A stretch of 64,000 nt of DNA from Corallococcus macrosporus DSM 14697. GTDB lineage: Bacteria; Myxococcota; Myxococcia; Myxococcales; Myxococcaceae. The stretch covers positions 8,528,001 to 8,592,000 of the forward strand of contig NZ_CP022203.1 of NCBI RefSeq assembly GCF_002305895.1. The letters run 5' to 3'. The number at the start of each line of letters is the position of its first letter. The first letter of the stretch is position 1. A program made the position numbers and the translations under genes. Shown here in pieces: positions 17,662 through 25,387 of the stretch. A model generated the notes under the pieces. It ran no database searches, was not told the DNA's origin, and saw only the letters and a program-made list of their open reading frames with translations.

Positions 17662-18465
17662 TCACGCCCTCCCCATGCGGCGGCGCAGCACGACCAACGT
17701 GGTGTCGTCCGGTAACAGGCCCGGCGTGCGCACCAGGTGCTGGGAAGCGAAGTCCGCGCGCACGGCTTCGCGGTTGAGCATGGCCAGCCGGCGGCGCAGG
17801 GCGTCCGGGTTGGCGAAGTAGCGGTCCTCCGTCCAGAGCCGCGACAGCGGTCCGACGAGCTCGTCCCGCTCCGGCAGCCGCGAGGTGGCCAGCCGCGCCA
17901 GGTCCGCCACGCCATCGGTCCCCAGCAGCAGCGCGTGGACCTCGTCGGTGGGAACCAGGGCCTGGACGGTCAGCGGCACCGCGTCCCCGTGCATCAGCGC
18001 ATAGGCGAGATACGGCGGCGCGTTCCCTGGAAACGGCCCGAGCGGATGCACCTCCCCGTTGAGCGCCCACACGCCATCTCCCGCGGAGAAGACGAGCGTC
18101 AGCGCGGGCGTCACCACCGCGCCCACCACGGTGAAGAGGAAGTCCCCCAGCACCTCGCGGCCCAGCGCCCCCCGGAGCTCGCCGAGCAGGGACAACACGT
18201 CCGCGCGAAGCCCCGGCAGGAAGGTGGGCGCGTCCACGCGCGCGCCGCTCGCGAGCCGCACCAACGCCGCCTGGGCCAGCCTGCGCGCGCCGAGCTGCGC
18301 GCCCATCTCACTGCACGGCTGGCTGCCACAGCCATCCGTCACCACGGCCACCAGGCCGTGCTCGCTGGCCCGGATGCACAGCGCATCCTGGTTGTTGCGT
18401 CCGGCGCGGGCATGCTCCCGGCCTGGCACCGAGGCAGCGGCGATGTCGAAGGGCAGCGCGGACAT
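17662..18465 (-). CDS. PP2C-family protein phosphatase
   Basis: A 267-residue metal-dependent Ser/Thr phosphatase. Visible motifs in order are RNNQDAL (motif with the metal-site Asp), VAVVTDGCGSQ (DGxG-type), LLLGTDGVADL and the terminal DDTTLVVL. It should reverse phosphorylation made by the kinase encoded next. The ATG at 18465 is chosen because GGGAG lies just upstream and the PP2C fold begins with 'FDIAAASVPGREHARAGRNNQD'. An upstream in-frame ATG at 18582 would lie beside the transcription start inferred here and has no ribosome site. It is the first gene of the phosphatase-kinase-nicotinamidase-vWA run and has an operator-bearing promoter at 18587-18631. Confidence 0.9.
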   Translation of the reverse strand: MSALPFDIAAASVPGREHARAGRNNQDALCIRASEHGLVAVVTDGCGSQPCSEMGAQLGARRLAQAALVRLASGARVDAPTFLPGLRADVLSLLGELRGALGREVLGDFLFTVVGAVVTPALTLVFSAGDGVWALNGEVHPLGPFPGNAPPYLAYALMHGDAVPLTVQALVPTDEVHALLLGTDGVADLARLATSRLPERDELVGPLSRLWTEDRYFANPDALRRRLAMLNREAVRADFASQHLVRTPGLLPDDTTLVVLRRRMGRA

Positions 18466-18586
18466 GGCTCTCCCGTGGCCCTGAACGGGCACGTGCGGCG
18501 AGACAGACAGCGACACGGCGGCGCGCTTCGGCCCGCGGACACCCCACGGGCAGCGGCCCCTCACGAACCGGGCCAGGCCCATGTTC

Positions 18587-18631
18587 GTGTCTCAATGACA
18601 CCAACATAGTGTCCACATGACACGATGTCAA
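18587..18631 (-). promoter_or_regulatory. promoter of the PP2C-kinase-nicotinamidase-vWA run with two GTGTC-N5-GACAC operators
   Basis: On the minus strand, TTGACA (18626-18631), a 17-bp spacer and TATGTT (18603-18608) form a good sigma-70-type promoter. The spacer contains GTGTCATGTGGACAC (18609-18623), and a second copy, GTGTCATTGAGACAC (18587-18601), lies at the expected transcription start. The two centres are 22 bp apart, about two helical turns. The same spacer repeat occurs in the promoter of the adjacent NrtR-type regulator gene. A repressor binding here would block polymerase. That the regulator is the NrtR protein is inference. Confidence 0.78.
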
Positions 18632-18675
18632 TTCAAGCTGGGGTCGCTGCCCTCCAGGACAGGGGGCGCGTCAGG

Positions 18676-19365
18676 TCAGAGCTCGAAGTTGAAGCCGGCC
18701 TTCTCCAACTGCTTGTACTTCTTGTGGTCGAACCGGTAGAGGCGCGCGGCCCGGTGGGAGACGTCCTGCTCCACCTCGTCCAGCTCCTCCAGCAGGTCCA
18801 TGGCGAGGATCTTCTTGCGGAAGTTCCGCTTGTCGAGCTCCCGCTCCAGGACGACCTCGTACAGCCGCTGGAGCTGCGTCAGCGTGAACTTGGGCGGCAG
18901 CAGCTCGAAGCCGATGGGCTGATAGCGGACCTTGCCCTTGAGCCGCTGGAGCGCGGTGCCCAGCACCTCCGCGTGGTCGAAGGCCAGCTTCGGCGTGTCC
19001 CAGACGGAGAACCACGCGGCCTCCTTCGCATCCGTTGACGCGTGCGGCACGTGGTCGCTGAGCTTCACCAGGGCGAAGTACGCCACCGTGACGACGCGCC
19101 CGCGCGGGTCTCTCCCCGGGGCGCCGAACGTGTAGAGCTGCTCCAGGTGGTTCGGCCGGATGCCCGCCTCTTCCTCCAGCTCCCGGCGCGCGGCGTCGTC
19201 GAGCGACTCCTCCATCCGCACGAAGCCGCCCGGCAGCGCCCACCGCCCGGCGAAGGGCTCCACGCCGCGGCGGATGAGCAGGACCTTCAGGTCCTCGTCG
19301 TCCAGACCGAAGACGACGCAGTCCACCGTCAGCGCCGGCCTCGGGTACTCATAGGTGTGGCTCAC
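18676..19365 (-). CDS. nrtR: NrtR-type Nudix transcriptional regulator
   Basis: A 229-residue protein with an N-terminal Nudix domain and a C-terminal winged-helix segment (about 150-229, with [14 protein letters not shown] and [13 protein letters not shown]), the layout of NrtR regulators of NAD metabolism. The opening [15 protein letters not shown] is typical of the group. The Nudix signature is complete (G-x5-E-x7-R-E-L-x-E-E-x-G), whereas many NrtR regulators have a degenerate box, so hydrolase activity may remain. I place the start at the GTG at 19365: the alternative ATG at 19377 lies inside the predicted -10 box, and the GTG is 7 bases after it, implying a leaderless mRNA. It sits directly upstream of, and reads toward, the PP2C-kinase-nicotinamidase-vWA run. 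Confidence 0.88.
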   Translation of the reverse strand: MSHTYEYPRPALTVDCVVFGLDDEDLKVLLIRRGVEPFAGRWALPGGFVRMEESLDDAARRELEEEAGIRPNHLEQLYTFGAPGRDPRGRVVTVAYFALVKLSDHVPHASTDAKEAAWFSVWDTPKLAFDHAEVLGTALQRLKGKVRYQPIGFELLPPKFTLTQLQRLYEVVLERELDKRNFRKKILAMDLLEELDEVEQDVSHRAARLYRFDHKKYKQLEKAGFNFEL

Positions 19366-19401
19366 GGGCCCCGGCATAGTGTCCGGGACACACCCGGTCA
19401 A
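19365..19401 (-). promoter_or_regulatory. nrtR promoter with spacer operator
   Basis: Minus strand: TTGACC (19396-19401), a 17-bp spacer, TATGCC (19373-19378), then 7 bases to the GTG start. The spacer holds GTGTGTCCCGGACAC. This is a perfect GTGTC-N3-GACAC (19379-19391), or a GTGTG-N5-GACAC site aligned with those of the downstream promoter. Sharing of GGACACTATG across both promoters suggests autoregulation. Confidence 0.72.
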
Positions 19402-19418
19402 GTCGAGGGCGGCGTGGC

Positions 19419-20426
19419 CTACGGGCGGACCATGCGCGAGAGCTGGCGCCAGTCGACGAGCTGGACGCTCTCCTCGGCCAGGTCGAACTCCAGCGAGCGC
19501 CGCATGCCGATGACGTCGCCGCCCATCTGGAAGGGCACTTCGCGGTCGAAGTCCATGCGCAGGCGCTGGACGAACCAGTCATGCATGTGGGGCAGCGGGT
19601 GCTCGCCGCGCCAGAGGCGGAACATGTTGCGGGTGGCCTCCAGCACGCTGGCGCCATAGACGCGCACGGACAGCCGGTGGGGCACCGCCTGCGCGAAGGG
19701 GAAGGCCTTGAAGCCGAAGCCCCACTCGGGCGTGGTCGCCGCGCCCGCGACGCCCGCGGGCCCGCGGTAGAGGAGCGCGCCATTGTCCCCGTACGGCACG
19801 GGCTGCACGGAGCCGCGCGAGTCCACTGTGAGGGCGGGCTCGCCCAGGTTGTAGACGGACACCATGGGGTTGCCCTCGCCGAAGACATGGCGAGGCACCG
19901 TCCGGGTGAACATGGCGCCCAGGTAGCCGCGCAGGCCGGCCTGGGTGCTCCGCAACGGCCCGGAGGCGGCGAGCTGGTTCTTGAAGTCCTGAATCATCTC
20001 CGCGTCCCAGCCGGTGCCGGCGAAGGGGGCCACCTTGCCCTCCACGCGGACCAGGGCGAAGGGGCGCAGGGGCGGCAGGCGCTCGCCCACCGCGGCAATC
20101 TGCTTCAGGGCCTCGGAGGGGCGGGGCGCGCCGGTGACGCGGGCCCAGGCGTTGCCCGTGCCCATGGGAAGCACGCCGATGGCCGGCAGGGCCACGCCCG
20201 CCGTGCGCAGCTCGTTGAGCAGCCCGGTAATCGTCCCGTCACCGCCGCCCGCCAGGAGGAGAGAGGGGGGATTGGGGCGGAGCGTCTCCGAAATCCAGGT
20301 GCGGGCCTCATCGAGCGAGCGGGTGAGCGCCACGCGAGCCCGGGGCAGGAAGCGCTGGACCAGCCCTCCCATGCCTTCGGAGCCCCGGCGTGCACGCAGG
20401 TTGACGAGGACGGCGATGTCATTCAT
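19419..20426 (-). CDS. diacylglycerol/sphingosine kinase-family lipid kinase
   Basis: A 335-residue protein of the DAGK catalytic family. The diagnostic ATP site is [18 protein letters not shown] at about 75-92, followed by [14 protein letters not shown]. The C-terminal half is beta-rich and ends with a QMGGDVIG segment typical of YegS/DgkB-like proteins. It should phosphorylate a membrane lipid such as diacylglycerol from the cytoplasmic face; the lipid is unknown. The start at 20426 (MNDIAVLVN) opens directly into the first strand, and a GTG seven codons upstream is the alternative. It is 84 bp downstream of the SDR gene on the same strand, so the two may be cotranscribed in lipid modification. 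Confidence 0.9.
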   Translation of the reverse strand: MNDIAVLVNLRARRGSEGMGGLVQRFLPRARVALTRSLDEARTWISETLRPNPPSLLLAGGGDGTITGLLNELRTAGVALPAIGVLPMGTGNAWARVTGAPRPSEALKQIAAVGERLPPLRPFALVRVEGKVAPFAGTGWDAEMIQDFKNQLAASGPLRSTQAGLRGYLGAMFTRTVPRHVFGEGNPMVSVYNLGEPALTVDSRGSVQPVPYGDNGALLYRGPAGVAGAATTPEWGFGFKAFPFAQAVPHRLSVRVYGASVLEATRNMFRLWRGEHPLPHMHDWFVQRLRMDFDREVPFQMGGDVIGMRRSLEFDLAEESVQLVDWRQLSRMVRP

Positions 20427-20510
20427 GGCGAGCGGGACTCTCTCCACGCTTTGTCATGGCCCGGTCACGGCGTTGAAACGCGTGACGCGTCGTGACGTTG
20501 AAATGACCCT

Positions 20511-21515
20511 TCAGGCGCCCAGGGCATGGACGAACCGGGCCTTCAGTCCTCGCGGCTCCCGCTTCTGTCCCAGGGTGAACGCCGCCGCGGCCACCCCGCC
20601 CGCGAGCAGCAGCCGGCGCAGCCATTGCTTGCCCGCCGCGTGGTAGCCGCCCGAGGTCCCCGTCCCCTCCGCCATGGGACGGAAGAGGGTGCCGGAGGTG
20701 TGTCCCTGGCGCTCGTCCTCGAAGTGCTGGGCCTCGGTGACGCCGTTCATGGTCCGCTCGAAGGTGCGCGGCAGCAGGCCGTGCATGGCGGCGAAGCTCC
20801 GGGCCGCGGGGCCGACGAAGATTTCGTGCTTGGGGCTGCGGAGGACGCGGAGGATGGCCCGGGCGACGCGCTCCGGCGTGTAGACGGGCTCCACGGGCCG
20901 GATGCGCCAGCCGGTGTAGTTGGCGGTGTGCTGCCACAGCGGCGTGTCGATGGCCGCGGGGAGCACGGTGCACACGTCGATGCCGGTGCCGAGCAGCTCC
21001 TGGCGGACGGACGCGGAGAAGCCCCGGACGGCGTGCTTCGAGGCCACGTAGGCGCTGACATAGGGCGCGGCGACCGTCCCGAAGGTCGAGGAGACATTGA
21101 CCAGCGTGCCGTAGCCCTGCCTGCGGAACTGCGCCACGGCGGCCCGGGCGCCGCTGACGGTGCCGAAGAAGTTCGTCTCCATCACCTGGCGGAAGGCGTC
21201 GTCTGGGGTCTCCTCGAGGCGGCCCATGAGGTAGACGCCCGCGTTGTTGATCCACGCGTCGAAGTGCCCGAAGGCCGCGCGCGCCTCGTCCGCGAGCCGC
21301 TGGACGGCGGCCACGTCGGACACGTCCGTGGGGACGACGAGGGCCCGGACACCGAGCGCCTCGCACTCACGGGCCAGGTCCTCCAGCGGCTCCTCGCGCC
21401 GGGCGGCCAGGACGACGTGCGCCCCCTTCTTCGCCAGGGCCAACGCCGTGGCGCGGCCGATGCCGCTGGACGCACCGGTGACGACAACGACTTGGTTCTT
21501 CCAGGCTCGCTTCAT
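20511..21515 (-). CDS. short-chain dehydrogenase/reductase with C-terminal membrane anchor
   Basis: A 334-residue SDR. The NAD(P)-binding motif TGASSGIG is at about 14-21, followed by the NNAG segment, the catalytic Ser in VNVSSTFG and the YxxxK pair in SAYVASK. The extension after the catalytic domain includes a hydrophobic stretch (LRRLLLAGGVAAAAFTLG) that could anchor it to the membrane. Total length exceeds the usual about 250 residues for this reason. The start at 21515 has GAGGAG nine bases upstream. The next gene on the same strand is the lipid kinase, which makes a lipid or hydrophobic alcohol/ketone substrate plausible but unproven. Confidence 0.92.
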   Translation of the reverse strand: MKRAWKNQVVVVTGASSGIGRATALALAKKGAHVVLAARREEPLEDLARECEALGVRALVVPTDVSDVAAVQRLADEARAAFGHFDAWINNAGVYLMGRLEETPDDAFRQVMETNFFGTVSGARAAVAQFRRQGYGTLVNVSSTFGTVAAPYVSAYVASKHAVRGFSASVRQELLGTGIDVCTVLPAAIDTPLWQHTANYTGWRIRPVEPVYTPERVARAILRVLRSPKHEIFVGPAARSFAAMHGLLPRTFERTMNGVTEAQHFEDERQGHTSGTLFRPMAEGTGTSGGYHAAGKQWLRRLLLAGGVAAAAFTLGQKREPRGLKARFVHALGA

Positions 21516-21878
21516 ATCCGCGTTCTCCTCGCCGGGACGAACCCCAGCGCAGGGTCTCCGTCCCCTGGCGAAGATGGCGATTGCGCACAGCAACGCACCG
21601 GGTCATCGGATACTCGGCTGGAGGGCAGGCGTTGGGACGCCAGCGAGCCGCGGAGGCAGGCCACCACCGGGGATGGGGGTCCACTGCCGGGACGGAGCCG
21701 GGACTCCGAAGCGCGCGTCCACACGGGAGGTGGAGGCGGAGCTGCCCACGGGTAAGGGACGAAGATGGCTCGCCTTTTCGCGGAGCAAGGGTGGGTTGGA
21801 GGAAGCGGAGCGGGCTTGGTATGTGCGAGCGACTGTCGGGCAGGAAACGGAACGCAACCTGCACTCGGCCCGCGAGCC
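21516..21878 (+). other. divergent intergenic region
   Basis: A 363-bp gap between the SDR gene and the Ig-like lipoprotein gene. Short in-frame extensions of both neighbours run into it, but without ribosome sites or family similarity. It should contain the two promoters; I see no clear boxes and no RNA gene. Confidence 0.4.
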
Positions 21879-23690
21879 ATGAACATCCCCGAACGCTTTC
21901 TTCCGCCGACCTGGACGGCGGCCGTCGTCCTCCTGGGTGCAGCCGCATGCATCAACGTACCGGCCGTCGCGCCGGCGCAGGCCGAGGTCCGCATCACGTC
22001 GCCGGCCGCCACGGCCTACACGAATGGTGTGGTCGAGGTCCGACTCGACGTGGCGGGCCACACGCCGGACCGCGTGGAGCTGCTCAAGGACGGCGAGGTG
22101 CTGACGGAGTTGGCGCCGCCGTACGTGTACTCGTGGGACACGGCGGGTGAAGCGGAGGGGACGTACCGGCTGGAGGCACGCGCCGCGCTGGGAGATGTCG
22201 CGTACGTGAGCACGAGCCGCGAGGTGGTCGTGGACCGGACGCCGCCGCGGGTGGTGGCACGCGTGCCGGAGCAAGGTGCCCAGGAAGTCTGGGTGCAGAG
22301 CCCCATCCGCGCCGAGTTCTCCGAACCCGTGAAGCGGAGCACCGTGACGACGGAGTCCGTGCACCTCACGGTGGGCGACGTGGCGGTGGCGCACACGGTG
22401 TCCTTGTCGGAGGACGGGAAGACGGTGGCCGTGACCCCGGTGACGGGGTTCACCGCTCCCAGCACGGTGGGACTGGCGTTCTCCGGGACGGTGACGGACC
22501 TGGCCGGGAATGCCGCTGTGAATCTGGGGGAGGCTTGGAGCTGGGTCGTTCCGGAGTTCGTGCCGTATCCGGTGCACGCGGGCTCAACTGGGCCTCATGA
22601 CATCATCAAGCCATACATCCAGCTAGATGCAAATGGACATCCAGTCGTACTGACCCAGCGTTTCGAAAAGATAGACGAACACAACGTCGTCAATCTATTC
22701 GTAAATCGATGGACAGGAAGCCAGTGGGAGCAAATCGGCCCTGGGCTGAAGACAAGCTCAGACGACTTCACAATCAACTCTCCCAACATTCAACTCCTCC
22801 AAGACGGGACCCCCATCGTCGCATGGCAAGAGGACCTCGGCGCGGAGTTCAACAACTACGTTCACGTCGCCAGATGGGACGGAACAGCATGGGTCCGCTA
22901 TGGGGGAGAACGAGGCATCATCCCCGAGCGTCCTCATGCCATCAATGTCGTGCTTCAACTCACCGCTCAAGGGCATCCAGTCGTAGCCATCTCGATGGAT
23001 CCAGAGAACGCCGAGGGAGCGGCCGTCTACGTCCTCCGATGGAACGGAGAGCAATGGCACCACCTTGGCACCGCGCTCCAAGATGATCCTCCGTTCAGCG
23101 CTAGCGCTCCGGCCTTGGCACTGGATGAGAACGACAACCCCTTCGTGGTATTCTCCGTATTTGGCAGCCAGTTCCGCACTCTCGCTTGGCGCTGGTCAGG
23201 GACCTCCTGGGAACAACTGGGTGATTTTTCAGCCACAAACACAAACCTGCGTTCCCCGCACAACCACAGACTAGCGATCACCGCAGGCAGCCCGCCCATT
23301 GTTGCCTGGGCTGGCATTGAAACAAGTACGTCGCGTGGGGATTTCCATTTAAGCGAATGGAATCAACCCCATTGGAACTCGCTGGACTCTCCACCAAGAC
23401 AACTGGCGGCGAGCAGCAGAAGCATCTATGGGCTCCACTTCACTCCACAGGCAGGGCTTCTTATGCTGTCAACCGAGTTCACAAACGAAGCTGTGTTGAT
23501 AAATATCGCCTGCCGCCCAGAGGGGCATTGGGTCCCAATCTGGAGCAAGCGTTATGACAGAAACGCGGGCCAGTATTCCTTAGGCGATCTCATCCTGGCT
23601 GCAGACTCCGTCGGGAACATCGCGGTGGCCTCGACGCGCCTTGGAGCCAGTGGTTCCATGGACGTCGTCATCTATCGCCGCAACCGGTAG
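21879..23690 (+). CDS. lipoprotein with Ig-like domains and a C-terminal propeller-like half
   Basis: A 603-residue predicted lipoprotein (lipobox LLGAAACIN near residue 23). Residues about 35-110 form an Ig-like domain (VRITSPAATAYTNGVVEV...VELLKDGEVL) and about 110-220 form a bacterial Ig/SbsA-type domain (TPPRVVARVPEQGAQEVWVQSPIRAEFSEPV). From about residue 235 the protein is a series of W-x(2)-WxQ/LG and GxPxVAW-type blades (GSQWEQIGPGL, GTPIVAWQE, GTAWVRYGG), which suggest a beta-propeller. The DNA of this second half is clearly less G+C-rich, with many A/T-ending codons. This suggests that the two halves have different histories. Secretion or surface display is predicted, and the ligand is unknown. 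Confidence 0.85.
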   Translation: MNIPERFLPPTWTAAVVLLGAAACINVPAVAPAQAEVRITSPAATAYTNGVVEVRLDVAGHTPDRVELLKDGEVLTELAPPYVYSWDTAGEAEGTYRLEARAALGDVAYVSTSREVVVDRTPPRVVARVPEQGAQEVWVQSPIRAEFSEPVKRSTVTTESVHLTVGDVAVAHTVSLSEDGKTVAVTPVTGFTAPSTVGLAFSGTVTDLAGNAAVNLGEAWSWVVPEFVPYPVHAGSTGPHDIIKPYIQLDANGHPVVLTQRFEKIDEHNVVNLFVNRWTGSQWEQIGPGLKTSSDDFTINSPNIQLLQDGTPIVAWQEDLGAEFNNYVHVARWDGTAWVRYGGERGIIPERPHAINVVLQLTAQGHPVVAISMDPENAEGAAVYVLRWNGEQWHHLGTALQDDPPFSASAPALALDENDNPFVVFSVFGSQFRTLAWRWSGTSWEQLGDFSATNTNLRSPHNHRLAITAGSPPIVAWAGIETSTSRGDFHLSEWNQPHWNSLDSPPRQLAASSRSIYGLHFTPQAGLLMLSTEFTNEAVLINIACRPEGHWVPIWSKRYDRNAGQYSLGDLILAADSVGNIAVASTRLGASGSMDVVIYRRNR

Positions 23691-23738
23691 CCACGAACAA
23701 ACTGCCCTGCCTACCATCCATATCAAAGAGACTCAAAG

Positions 23739-25256
23739 ATGAGGATCACACCAGTAATCGTGGCTTTACTCCTATCTACCCAGGCCTACGCGGCCTCCCG
23801 TCGTGCGGTGGTGGCCAGTGGAGACTGCAAGGACGCGGAGCTGAGCGGGCAAGCCAAGGCGTTCCTGGGCGCCCTCACCTCGCGGCCAGAACAGGACACC
23901 CTCAGCGCCAGCCAGTTCAGCGAGCGGCTCTTCCCGCAGTCGACCAAGAGCTACGAGGACCTCCAGCGGCAGCTCGAAGCGGCCCAGGACCAGTTCTACG
24001 AAGGCCGTAACGCCAGGACCCTCCAGGCCGTCGACGAGGCGATGCAGCAGATCACCCGGCTCCCCGTGGGCGACGCCCGCTGGAAGCTCTACGTCGAGGC
24101 CCAGCTCCTCCACGGCCTCAACTATCGCTCCATGGGCAAGTCCAAGGAGAGCGATGCGGCGTTCCGCAACGTGCTGCGGCTCCAGCCTGAGTACCAGCTC
24201 AACCCGGACTACTTCGCCCCATCCGTTCGACAGAACTTCGACAAGCTCCGGAAGGAACTCGCTCAGACGCGCAAGGTGAAGCTGTCCGTGAAGTCCACGC
24301 TGCCCGCCGCGGACGTGTACCTGGATGGGCTCAAGCTGGGCCAGACGCCGTTGTCGCTCGATGCCGTCCCAGGCACCTACCACCTCACCCTCGTCAAGGG
24401 CACCGCCACGAGCTTCCCACGGCACATCCAGGTCCATGGCGCGGAGACGCCGTTGCTCGTCGACGTGGCCTACGAGGGCTCTGTCTCCGCGAGCCCCTTC
24501 CCCTGCCTCGCCACCTCGGGCAGCAACGACGAGCGGACGCTGAGCCATGCGGTCCGGCTGGGCGGCACGCTCGGCGTCGAAGAGGTCATCGTCGTCCGAC
24601 TTGAGCGCCCGAGCAGCGGCCCCAAGTGGTTCGCGGCAACGGTCCTCAATGTGGAAGGGGGACAGAAGCTCCGCGAGGGCGGCTTCAAGACCCAGGGAAC
24701 CGACGCTCCGGACGAGGCGCTCGCCGCGCTGGTCGACTTCGTCACCACCGGCCGCTCGCCCTCCGCCCTCGTCGTGATGAACGCCAATGGAAAGGCCCCG
24801 TGGGACGCCCCTCTGGGTGCAGGCCGGAACGGCCATGCGTCCGCAGGCGGAATGGACCTGAGCGCCCCCGACCTCATGACAGAGGGCGAGGCCTCCGGTA
24901 CGCGCTCCACCTCCGGGCTCCGGACGGCCTCATATGTCGCGCTGGGAACCGGCGTGGCCGCGTTCGCTGGCGCGGGCGTCGTCCGGCTCCTGGCCCAGAA
25001 GGACGTGAATGCGCTGGAGAAGCGGCTCGACAACGGACGGATTCTGTCCAGCGACAGGGAGGCGATGGGGATTCGCGACGCGCTGGTCCAGAAGAGCAAC
25101 GTCCTCAATGGGCTGCTCATTGGAGGAAGCGCGGCGGTCGTCACGGGTGCGGTGCTCTACCTCCTGTCTCCGGATTCGAGCTCGACACCGCCCGTCTCGG
25201 TCGGGCTCTCCGCGAACAGCCAGGGCGCGGCGGCCTCGCTGTCTGGTTCGTTCTAA
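23739..25256 (+). CDS. exported PEGA-domain protein
   Basis: A 505-residue exported protein with a cleavable signal (VALLLSTQAYAAS). Residues about 60-185 are helical and TPR-like (QLEAAQDQFYEGRNARTLQAVDEAM, LLHGLNYRSMGKSKESDAAFRNVLRLQPEY). A PEGA domain follows at about 188-250 (VKLSVKSTLPAADVYLDGLKLGQTPLSLDAVPGTYHLTL). The C-terminal third has two hydrophobic segments (about 400-425 and 450-475), possibly membrane-inserted. This TPR-PEGA layout is common among myxobacterial envelope proteins of unknown role. It starts 48 bp after the Ig-like lipoprotein and probably belongs to the same transcript; the M64 peptidase follows after 131 bp. Confidence 0.85.
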   Translation: MRITPVIVALLLSTQAYAASRRAVVASGDCKDAELSGQAKAFLGALTSRPEQDTLSASQFSERLFPQSTKSYEDLQRQLEAAQDQFYEGRNARTLQAVDEAMQQITRLPVGDARWKLYVEAQLLHGLNYRSMGKSKESDAAFRNVLRLQPEYQLNPDYFAPSVRQNFDKLRKELAQTRKVKLSVKSTLPAADVYLDGLKLGQTPLSLDAVPGTYHLTLVKGTATSFPRHIQVHGAETPLLVDVAYEGSVSASPFPCLATSGSNDERTLSHAVRLGGTLGVEEVIVVRLERPSSGPKWFAATVLNVEGGQKLREGGFKTQGTDAPDEALAALVDFVTTGRSPSALVVMNANGKAPWDAPLGAGRNGHASAGGMDLSAPDLMTEGEASGTRSTSGLRTASYVALGTGVAAFAGAGVVRLLAQKDVNALEKRLDNGRILSSDREAMGIRDALVQKSNVLNGLLIGGSAAVVTGAVLYLLSPDSSSTPPVSVGLSANSQGAAASLSGSF

Positions 25257-25387
25257 CGAACGATTCACGAATCCACGGGCATGCATTTCGCGGGAGGAGG
25301 ACTATCCGGGCCATTCCTCCTCCCGCGCGGGCGAGCAGGCGCATCAACGCGCGCCACCGCGCCACCCCGGCGCGTAGAGTGCCGCAC

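Noticed and set aside
18466-18582. Upstream start of the PP2C phosphatase at 18582
   Set aside because: It would begin about 14 bases after the predicted transcription start without a ribosome site, and the added residues are not conserved-looking.
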